This document shows, piece by piece, positions 28,665 through 35,583 of a stretch of 64,000 nt of DNA. Each line of letters begins with the position of its first letter. The first letter of the stretch is position 1. A program made the position numbers and the translations under genes. Source of the DNA: an uncultured Pelagibacteraceae bacterium. GTDB lineage: Bacteria; Pseudomonadota; Alphaproteobacteria; Pelagibacterales; Pelagibacteraceae. The DNA is taken from NCBI GenBank assembly GCA_902579465.1, contig CACHGV010000002.1:147186-211185 (forward strand), written 5' to 3'. The notes under the pieces were generated by a model. It made no database searches. It was given only the letters and a program-made list of their open reading frames with translations, and was not told the DNA's origin.

Positions 28665-29072
28665 CTAAAATTTTCGATAAGCTTTTTTTAAATCTACTAA
28701 TGGGTGATTTGGAGACATTTGAAATTTTACCAATAGTTCTCGTGCAATCATGTCCCTATCTTGTTGGTTATTAGGTAATTTAATTTTTTTTGGAATGGTG
28801 ACCCAACCATTTGCATTTCTATCAAAAACTGCAGGTCTATCTTCTTCATATCCCATGTGAACGTCTTCTAACCAATTTAAATCATCCCATCCCATTGCTT
28901 CAATATATTTTTTTAGGAAAGGAGTTATTCTTGAGTAGTCTGGTAATAAATTAACATCATATCTATAACCAATAGTTTGACCTATCATCTTTTCTCGAGC
29001 TGTCTCTTTCTTTTTTCCTAGCTGTCCTTTAATTTTTTTTTTGCTCGATTTTTTAGTTTTTTTCTTTGGCAT
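28665..29072 (-). CDS. 135-aa basic protein of the glx cluster, unknown
   Basis: The first 25 residues are almost all Lys, Ser and Thr (MPKKKTKKSSKKKIKGQLGKK), then comes a mixed globular part with 'YSRITPFLKKYIEAMGWDDLNW' (given in part: YSRITPFLKKYIEAMGWDD) and 'MSPNHPLVDLKKAYRKF' at the end. No membrane helix or known motif is seen. It begins two bases after the module 2 FMN-subunit gene, so it is co-transcribed with it. Function unknown. Confidence 0.75.
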   Translation of the reverse strand: MPKKKTKKSSKKKIKGQLGKKKETAREKMIGQTIGYRYDVNLLPDYSRITPFLKKYIEAMGWDDLNWLEDVHMGYEEDRPAVFDRNANGWVTIPKKIKLPNNQQDRDMIARELLVKFQMSPNHPLVDLKKAYRKF

Positions 29073-29074
29073 GA

Positions 29075-30469
29075 TTATATTTTATGAAAATCATCTACTC
29101 CAACTGTATGGTTTGTACCAGATAGAGGCACTTTTGCTAAAGCTGATGCTTCCATTGTTAAAGCAGCCATATCCTCTGGCTCTAATGAATGAATATTAGT
29201 TTTACCGCATGCTCTAGCTAATAATTGAGCCTCAAGTGTCATAGTATGTAAGTAATTATACACTCTTAGAGCTGCCTCATCTGGGTTAAGTCTTTTTCTC
29301 AATTTAGGATCTTGAGTAGCAACACCAACTGGGCAACGACCTGTATGACAGTGATAACAATGGCCTGCTGGCACTCCCATTTCTTTTTCAAAATTAGACT
29401 CTGGAATTTCTTTATTACAGTTTAGTGCAATCATAGCGCCCGTACCTATAGCAATAGCATCTGCACCAAGAGCTAATGCTTTTGCCATATCAGCTCCGTC
29501 TCTAACACCACCTGCATAAATAAGAGTAACTTTTCCAGTTTTACCAACATCATCTATTGCTCTTCTTGCTTCTCTAATTGCAGCTATACCAGGTATACCC
29601 GTGTTTGCTGCTGCGATGTGTGGACCAGCACCTGTTGAGCCTTCCATACCATCTAAATAAATAGAGTCTGGATCACATTTTGCTGCCATACGAACATCAT
29701 CATAAACTTTTGCTGCTCCAAGTTTTAATTGTATTGGAACTTTATTTTTTGTTAACTCTCTTAGCTCTTGAACTTTTAAAGCCAAATCATCTGGTCCTAA
29801 CCAATCGGGATGTCTTGCAGGAGATCTTTGATCAATACCTGCTGGTAATGATCTCATCTCTGCTACTTGGTCGGTAACTTTTTGACCCATCAAGTGACCA
29901 CCCATTCCAACTTTTTGACCTTGACCAATAAACACTTCAATTCCATCAGCAAGTTGAGCATGGTGTGGGTTAAATCCATATCTTGATTGAATACATTGAT
30001 AGTACCATTTTTCTGAATATCTTCTTTCATCAGGTATCATTCCACCTTCACCCGAACATGTTGCACTACCTGCCATAGTTGCTCCTCTTGCAAGTGCTGT
30101 TTTAGCCTCATAAGATAAAGCTCCAAAACTCATACCTGTAATGTAAACTGGAATATCTAATTCCACTGGATTTTCACATCTTGGACCAATGATAGTTTTT
30201 GTTTCACACTTTTCTCTGTAACCTTCAATTACAAATCTTGTAAGGGTACCAGGTAAAAAAACTAAATCATCAAATGTAGGAATTTTTTTCATTAGAGCCA
30301 TTCCTCTCATTCGGTATCTTCCTAACTGAGCTTTTATATGAATGTCGTCGATTACTTCAGGCGTAAATATAGAATTATATCCTAATAAACTTTTATTTCT
30401 TTTTGAGAATTCACTTCCACCATTCCCGTTGGAATGACCATTTGATTTTCCGTTTTTTTTCTTTGCCAT
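29075..30469 (-). CDS. Glutamate-synthase-type FMN/Fe-S subunit (GlxD-like, module 2)
   Basis: 464 aa, FMN-binding synthase domain like the module 1 protein but with a longer Gly/Asn-rich N-terminus. Seen are 'PVYITGMSFGALSYEAKTAL', 'GQGQKVGMGGHLMGQKV', 'IYLDGMEGSTGAGP' and 'IYAGGVRDGADMAKALALGA'. It keeps the cluster cysteines Cys371, Cys374 and Cys379 in the GHCYHCHTGRCPVGVATQ stretch, so it should hold an iron-sulfur cluster and accept electrons in the glutamate synthase manner. Its ATG overlaps the previous stop (TAATG). Confidence 0.83.
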   Translation of the reverse strand: MAKKKNGKSNGHSNGNGGSEFSKRNKSLLGYNSIFTPEVIDDIHIKAQLGRYRMRGMALMKKIPTFDDLVFLPGTLTRFVIEGYREKCETKTIIGPRCENPVELDIPVYITGMSFGALSYEAKTALARGATMAGSATCSGEGGMIPDERRYSEKWYYQCIQSRYGFNPHHAQLADGIEVFIGQGQKVGMGGHLMGQKVTDQVAEMRSLPAGIDQRSPARHPDWLGPDDLALKVQELRELTKNKVPIQLKLGAAKVYDDVRMAAKCDPDSIYLDGMEGSTGAGPHIAAANTGIPGIAAIREARRAIDDVGKTGKVTLIYAGGVRDGADMAKALALGADAIAIGTGAMIALNCNKEIPESNFEKEMGVPAGHCYHCHTGRCPVGVATQDPKLRKRLNPDEAALRVYNYLHTMTLEAQLLARACGKTNIHSLEPEDMAALTMEASALAKVPLSGTNHTVGVDDFHKI

Positions 30470-31323
30470 TAAATTGCTCCTTTTTTCTCAGTTGGTTCTA
30501 AAGCGTCGTAATTCCAGAGTTTTTTACCTGCAACTACTTTTGTCATTTTTGAAACATCAAAATTTTCGCCAATCTCAGCAACTTTAAGTTTTCTTTTGAT
30601 CCAATCTATATCACTTTTTGTCATAGGTGACTCAATCGCATCACTTCCGAATGATCCAATTTTTCCACCAACGTAAATAGTTCCATCGTACATTGAGTCT
30701 CCAAGGTTTATGCCGACATTACCTAAAATTATTATTCTTCCTCTTTGCATCATAAAGCCAGTGAATGCTCCAGCGTCACCACCAACAATAATTGTTCCAC
30801 CTTTTTGATCAATTCCTGTTCTAGCACCAACGCTTCCTTTACATATTAAATCTCCACCTCTAACTGCTGCACCAAAACATGACCCTGCATTTTTTTCTAT
30901 AACTACTTTTCCTGCCATCATATTTTCTGCACATGACCATCCTACTCTACCATTAATTCTTACTGTTGGACCATCAATAGAACCAACACCAAAATATCCT
31001 AAACTTCCTTCAAATATCAAATTTAATTTATTTAACACCCCAACACCTAAACTGTGTTTTCCTTGCGGGTTCTTTATAACTATTGTTCCATAACCTTGAC
31101 TCATGAGCTCATCAATTTTTTTGTTCGCTTCTTTGCAATCTAGATCATTTACATCAAGATCAATTCTTTTGTTAAAATCAACATCATAAGTTCCCCAATA
31201 ATAAAAGTTTTCTGCTTCATCAGGGTTGAAAAATTTTTGTTGAGTTTTACCTGTTAAGACTTCAGAATGAAGTCCCATTGATTGAGCTTTAGTTTTATTC
31301 TCGTTAGTTTTTATATTTGCCAT
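30469..31323 (-). CDS. GXGXG beta-helix subunit (GlxC-like, module 2)
   Basis: 284 aa, about 60 residues longer than its module 1 counterpart because of an N-terminal extension. The helix turns are seen as 'GSLGYFGVGSIDGPTVRI', 'INGRVGWSCAENMMAGKV' and 'LGNVGINLGDSMYDGTIYVG'. It is the scaffold domain of a split glutamate-synthase-like enzyme. Start ATG at 31323 overlaps the end of the amidotransferase gene by 13 bases and is preceded by an AGAGGT ribosome site. Confidence 0.8.
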   Translation of the reverse strand: MANIKTNENKTKAQSMGLHSEVLTGKTQQKFFNPDEAENFYYWGTYDVDFNKRIDLDVNDLDCKEANKKIDELMSQGYGTIVIKNPQGKHSLGVGVLNKLNLIFEGSLGYFGVGSIDGPTVRINGRVGWSCAENMMAGKVVIEKNAGSCFGAAVRGGDLICKGSVGARTGIDQKGGTIIVGGDAGAFTGFMMQRGRIIILGNVGINLGDSMYDGTIYVGGKIGSFGSDAIESPMTKSDIDWIKRKLKVAEIGENFDVSKMTKVVAGKKLWNYDALEPTEKKGAI

Positions 31324-32252
31324 ACTTTTACCTCTCCATCAAAAGGATCGTAAGTGTCAATTTCGTGGGGAAGTATAGATCTTATTGCTATCTCCTCAGA
31401 TCCCATAGCTACCAATTCATCGGACTCATAGAGAACCAATGGTTTAGCTGCCATTGTATCTTTCGCCATTCCTAAAGAATCTTTTGTTGCCACAAAATAA
31501 GTAAACACACCATCTAATCCTGACAAACTGTCTTTCATACCTTCTTCTAAAGTTGCTCCATTTCTCATTTTTTCTGCCAAATAAACTGCAATTAGTTCAG
31601 AATCACATTCAGACATGAACCTCATTCCTTTATTCTCCAATACTCTTCTATTGTTCCAATAATTAGTTAATTGACCATTGTGAACAACAGACACATCGCT
31701 GAAAGGATATCCCCAAAATGGGTGAGCAGATTTAATATCTACACCAGACTCTGTTGCCATCCTGGCATGACCTATGGCATGAGTTCCTGTTACTTTCCCT
31801 AGATCGTATCTATCCAATACTGCTTGTGCATCTCCTAAATCTTTAATTAATTCTAGTGATTTTCCAATTGATAAAATCTCAACACTCTCAATACTTTCTA
31901 TTTTCTTCGAAAATTCCATTAGATCATCATCATATTTCATTTCATATCTATACGAATATGGTGTTAATTTTTCTTCCTTAATTACTTTTGCACCAAGATT
32001 TTTTAACATACTGTCTACAAGTTCTTTTCTCTTATCGTAAACACTCTCATCCTCATTAACTGAAGAGCTGCCCTCACCAACATTTTCTCCAACTTTAAAT
32101 CTCATTATGAAGTTTTCACCATCGTTATCAGCATAAAGAGCGTAACCCGTTGAATCAGGCCCTCTATGCTTTAAGGCTTGAAGCATTGCTTGCAATTCAT
32201 TCCCAACATTTGAGGATTTTCCTCTATGGATAAGTCCAGCAATTCCGCACAT
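31311..32252 (-). CDS. Class-II glutamine amidotransferase subunit (GlxB-like, module 2)
   Basis: 313 aa Ntn-hydrolase with Cys2 as nucleophile (MCGIAGLI). Glutamine-site blocks 'HRGPDSTGYALY' near 30, 'GTHAIGHARMATESG' near 155 and 'VVHNGQLTNYWNNRR' near 188 are present. It is a clear paralogue of the module 1 subunit, with insertions in the middle. It is 21 bases downstream of the GlnT-like ligase gene. Confidence 0.83.
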   Translation of the reverse strand: MCGIAGLIHRGKSSNVGNELQAMLQALKHRGPDSTGYALYADNDGENFIMRFKVGENVGEGSSSVNEDESVYDKRKELVDSMLKNLGAKVIKEEKLTPYSYRYEMKYDDDLMEFSKKIESIESVEILSIGKSLELIKDLGDAQAVLDRYDLGKVTGTHAIGHARMATESGVDIKSAHPFWGYPFSDVSVVHNGQLTNYWNNRRVLENKGMRFMSECDSELIAVYLAEKMRNGATLEEGMKDSLSGLDGVFTYFVATKDSLGMAKDTMAAKPLVLYESDELVAMGSEEIAIRSILPHEIDTYDPFDGEVKVWQI

Positions 32253-32273
32253 TTTTTCCTTTCCTAATTTACC

Positions 32274-33743
32274 TTATGGTAAGCAATCCAAGTATGTATC
32301 AAGATCCCATTGAGTTGTTGCTCCAAGAAATCTTTCCCACTCATCGTTTTTATACCAATGAAAAACTTTATACATCTCGTCAGGCATTGCTGATTTGATT
32401 ACTTCATCCTCAGCAAGTCTATTTAATGCTTCACCAAGACTTAGTGGTAATTTTTTAACATCTTTACCAGCTTTCTGAGCCTCATAAATATTTCTAGACT
32501 CTGGTTTAGCCGGTTTCATTTTTTTTGATATTCCTTCATCACAAGCTTTTAGCAAAGCTGCACCTAGTAAGTATGGATTATGCATAGAGTCAACAGATCT
32601 ATACTCAAATCTTCCAGGTGCTGAAACTCTTAATCCACAAGTTCTATTTTGATATCCCCAGTCCGCATATACTGGTGCCCAAAACCCCTGGTCCCACAAT
32701 CTTCGATATGAATTTACCGTAGATGATCCTAGAGCTGTCAAAGCTGGTAAATGTTTCATTATACCAGCGATTGATTGAAGTCCAATTTTTCCAGGCAACT
32801 GCATATCCTTTGTGTCTGGCATAAAAGTGTTTGTTCCGCCAGATACATAACTAAATACTTCTTCAACACCTGGAAGTTTTTTATTTCCTAATTTGTTAAC
32901 AGAAACTTTTCCACCTTTCCATAAAGACATGTTTGTGTGACATCCACTTGCAGACACACCCATAAATGGTTTAGTCATAAAGCAAGCTATTAGATTGTGT
33001 TCTCTAGCAACTTGTGCACAAATTTGCCTATATGTTGATAATCTATCAGCATTTCTTAAAACATTATCATAAGTCCAATTTAGTTCTAGCTGTCCAGGAG
33101 CATCTTCATGATCTCCTTGTATCATGTCTAATCCCATCGCTTTTGAATATTCTATTACTTTCATAAAAACTGGTCTTAACGACTCGAATTGATCAATATG
33201 ATAACAAAAAGGTTTGGAAAAACCTTTACCAGTTGGAGTTCCATCATCATTTTTAGTTAGCCACATCATTTCTGGTTCAGTCCCAACTCTTAATTCTAGT
33301 CCATGTTTCTTCTTAAATTCATCACTAAAAATTCTTAAATTTCCTCTGCAATCAGAAGTCAAGTGCCCACCAGGGTTTTTTCTCTCCTCTCTATTTCTAA
33401 AACACGTTACAAAAACTCTTCCAACTCTTTTATCCCATGGTAATTGTACAAAAGTTTCTGGGTCTGGTATCCCCACCAACTCCATGGCCTCTGGTCCATA
33501 ACCAATGTAGTTATTATGCCTATCCAAAAATAAATTTGCTGTTGCTCCATATACTAATTGAAAACCTTTTTCAGCAGTCCTCTCCCAATGATCCGCAGGA
33601 ATACCTTTTCCTACTACTCTACCTGTTACCGAAATGAATTGATAATATATGTATGTTATTCCTAATTCGTTAATTTTTTCTCTTACTTTTTTAACTAACT
33701 TTGCTCTGCCTGGTTGATTTACATGTTTTTCTAGATCAGTCAT
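32274..33743 (-). CDS. GlnT-like glutamine-synthetase-family ligase (module 2)
   Basis: 489 aa, glutamine synthetase superfamily. Seen are 'GIPDPETFVQLPWDKRVGRV' near 90-109, 'GDHEDAPGQLELNWTYDN' near 215 and the nucleotide/glutamate region 'NRTCGLRVSAPGRFEYRS'. In the metal-binding HxH motif the first residue is His269 but the second is Asn271 (GCHTNMSLW); module 1 has two histidines. It also has an insertion near 285-320 absent from module 1. The amine substrate is unknown and may not be ammonia. It stands 66 bases downstream of a DAO-family oxidoreductase in the tdm gene run. Ribosome site GGGGGAAA. Confidence 0.82.
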   Translation of the reverse strand: MTDLEKHVNQPGRAKLVKKVREKINELGITYIYYQFISVTGRVVGKGIPADHWERTAEKGFQLVYGATANLFLDRHNNYIGYGPEAMELVGIPDPETFVQLPWDKRVGRVFVTCFRNREERKNPGGHLTSDCRGNLRIFSDEFKKKHGLELRVGTEPEMMWLTKNDDGTPTGKGFSKPFCYHIDQFESLRPVFMKVIEYSKAMGLDMIQGDHEDAPGQLELNWTYDNVLRNADRLSTYRQICAQVAREHNLIACFMTKPFMGVSASGCHTNMSLWKGGKVSVNKLGNKKLPGVEEVFSYVSGGTNTFMPDTKDMQLPGKIGLQSIAGIMKHLPALTALGSSTVNSYRRLWDQGFWAPVYADWGYQNRTCGLRVSAPGRFEYRSVDSMHNPYLLGAALLKACDEGISKKMKPAKPESRNIYEAQKAGKDVKKLPLSLGEALNRLAEDEVIKSAMPDEMYKVFHWYKNDEWERFLGATTQWDLDTYLDCLP

Positions 33744-33809
33744 TTTCCCCCTAAGAATTTTTAGAATAAAAAGTTAACTGAAAAAAAAACATCTGTCTAC
33801 TTAGATAAA

Positions 33810-35135
33810 TTAACTCCAAGGGAAAGGACTGTTAGATGTCGGATGCAATTCACCTTTCGCGTACCGATTGAATCTAAACGGTTTTAATAATTCGCTCTCT
33901 GTACCTAAAATTTCTTTTGCTACTAGCTCTCCAACTCCGATCATTTTATAACCATGGTTAGAGTCTGCTATCATATAAACGTTTTCTAAAAATCTATCGA
34001 AAATTGGAAAAGAATCTGGTGTCATACATCCAAGTCCGCCTGATGGTCCTTTTCTATATAAATCTGATTTTCCTTCAAATCTTTTTTGACAATGAGCTAA
34101 AGCTGAACACCACATATCATTAAAAGCTTCTGTTGTTTGATATTCAGGGGACTCTATTCCATACGGATCGACGTTTACTTGATCAAAATGTTTATCAACA
34201 ATGTAAGGTGAAGTTCCACCTTGAACTCCAAGTCCGTCAATATCTGGTTTGTAATATATTCCCCAAATTTTATCTGTAATTAATTTTTTAGTTTTGTCTG
34301 AATATAAAGGAGCTGTTGAGTCTACATGGATTACAGGTGGCTGTTCACCGTTGTCCATTTTTAAAAAATCTGGTTCTACACCAAGTACACCCTCTTGAAG
34401 CATCCAATATTTCCACATGTCGGTTTCATGAATTCTGCCATCTTTACCTTTAATATTTGCAGTTTTAGGAAGTTCTAACATATTCCAAAAATCTCTTGCC
34501 CAAGGACCTGCTCCAACGACAACTTGTTCACATTCAATTGTACCTTTGTCTGTTTCAACTCCTGTAACGGCTTTGCTGTTACTTCCTCTTTTGAAGCCAG
34601 TGACTTTAACACCTTTCTTTACTTCAACACCATTTGAAGTAGATTTGTGTTCAAGTGCTTTAATTGAATCTTTATTAAAAGCGTATCCACCTTTTTTTTC
34701 ATGAAGAACAGAAGTTATACCTTGTGCTTGCCAATCACTAAACATAGCTTTCATATATTTCATGCAATCTTTTTCACCTTCTATAAATTCAGATTCATAA
34801 CCAATTGCTTTTTGTTGTTCGTAAATAGTTGCAACATCTGCATGCATTACTTCTGGTGAAATTTGTAAATAACCAACTGCATTATATTTAAATGCCTTAG
34901 GATCACTCTCCCAAACTGAAACTGAATGAGCCATTAATTCTCTCATTGCAGGCTGAAAATAATTATTTCTTACAACACCACACGCAATACCACTTGCGCC
35001 AGCTGCGGTATCTTTTTTTTCTAATACTACAATATCACCTGGATTTTTGTAAGTTTCGGAAAGTTTCCAAGCAGTACTTAGGCCGTGAATTCCCCCTCCA
35101 ACGATTACTACTTTTGCTTTTGTCGGCAATGACAT
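33810..35135 (-). CDS. FAD-dependent oxidoreductase, DAO/sarcosine oxidase beta family
   Basis: 441 aa. The FAD dinucleotide site is VVIVGGGIHGLSTAWKL near 9-25, with 'VVLEKKDTAAGASGIACGVV' following and the family C-terminal FAD contact 'DSNHGYKMIGVGELVAKEIL' near 393-412. Proteins of this type oxidise N-methyl or secondary amines such as sarcosine or dimethylglycine. No small partner subunits are adjacent, unlike the SoxBDAG set at 56.6 kb. It lies downstream of tdm and upstream of the module 2 ligase, all on the minus strand, so an N-methylated amine substrate is likely. Confidence 0.85.
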   Translation of the reverse strand: MSLPTKAKVVIVGGGIHGLSTAWKLSETYKNPGDIVVLEKKDTAAGASGIACGVVRNNYFQPAMRELMAHSVSVWESDPKAFKYNAVGYLQISPEVMHADVATIYEQQKAIGYESEFIEGEKDCMKYMKAMFSDWQAQGITSVLHEKKGGYAFNKDSIKALEHKSTSNGVEVKKGVKVTGFKRGSNSKAVTGVETDKGTIECEQVVVGAGPWARDFWNMLELPKTANIKGKDGRIHETDMWKYWMLQEGVLGVEPDFLKMDNGEQPPVIHVDSTAPLYSDKTKKLITDKIWGIYYKPDIDGLGVQGGTSPYIVDKHFDQVNVDPYGIESPEYQTTEAFNDMWCSALAHCQKRFEGKSDLYRKGPSGGLGCMTPDSFPIFDRFLENVYMIADSNHGYKMIGVGELVAKEILGTESELLKPFRFNRYAKGELHPTSNSPFPWS

Positions 35136-35232
35136 ATTTAAACACTATTTTTTGAAAAGGGTTAAATATATAATTTTTTTTATATATAAAATTTAGAAAT
35201 AAAAACTTATAGAACTTAGGATTTGATTATTG

Positions 35233-35583
35233 TTAAAAGCTCAAATTTTTAAGAGTAGATAAATAATCGTTAAATTCTGAGATAAACGAAGCACTTGGTT
35301 TTATATGTTTTTTTCTTTGATCTTGAGCGGTTTTTTCTAAATAAAAAAAACCTTTTTCACATGCCTCATTAATTATTAATGCAGATTTTGGTCTAGATGT
35401 TTTAAATAGTTTAGTTTTTAGCTCCTCTACTGATAAGTTCTGTTTTTGCTTAAATGCTGACATAACTAGAAGCATCATATGATAGTGAGAAGGTGATTTT
35501 CTAAAAAAATAGTTACTTGATGTGTGTGAAAGTTTCATTTGATCTTCCCAAAACTCTAACAAATCCTTAGTTGATTTAGCCAT
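35233..35583 (-). CDS. Small winged-helix-like protein in the tdm operon, putative regulator
   Basis: 116 aa. The middle reads like a MarR-type winged helix: 'LSVEELKTKLFKTSRPKSAL' as helix-turn-helix, then 'ACEKGFFYLEKTAQDQRKKHI' (given as ACEKGFFYLEKT and AQDQRKKHI) as the wing with the MarR-like D-x-R-K pattern, then a C-terminal helix. This similarity is by eye and weak. The start overlaps the tdm stop by one base, so it is co-translated with the TMAO demethylase. A role in controlling tdm or tmoX is inferred from position. Confidence 0.55.
   Translation of the reverse strand: MAKSTKDLLEFWEDQMKLSHTSSNYFFRKSPSHYHMMLLVMSAFKQKQNLSVEELKTKLFKTSRPKSALIINEACEKGFFYLEKTAQDQRKKHIKPSASFISEFNDYLSTLKNLSF

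Noticed and set aside
28503..28691. 62-codon plus-strand open frame across the amt upstream region
   Set aside because: It lies antisense over the amt start and the intergenic region and has Ile/Leu-rich low-complexity composition expected from AT-rich DNA.
33744..33809. A glnA-type riboswitch upstream of the module 2 ligase
   Set aside because: Only 66 AT-rich bases are available and no GC-rich conserved core was seen.
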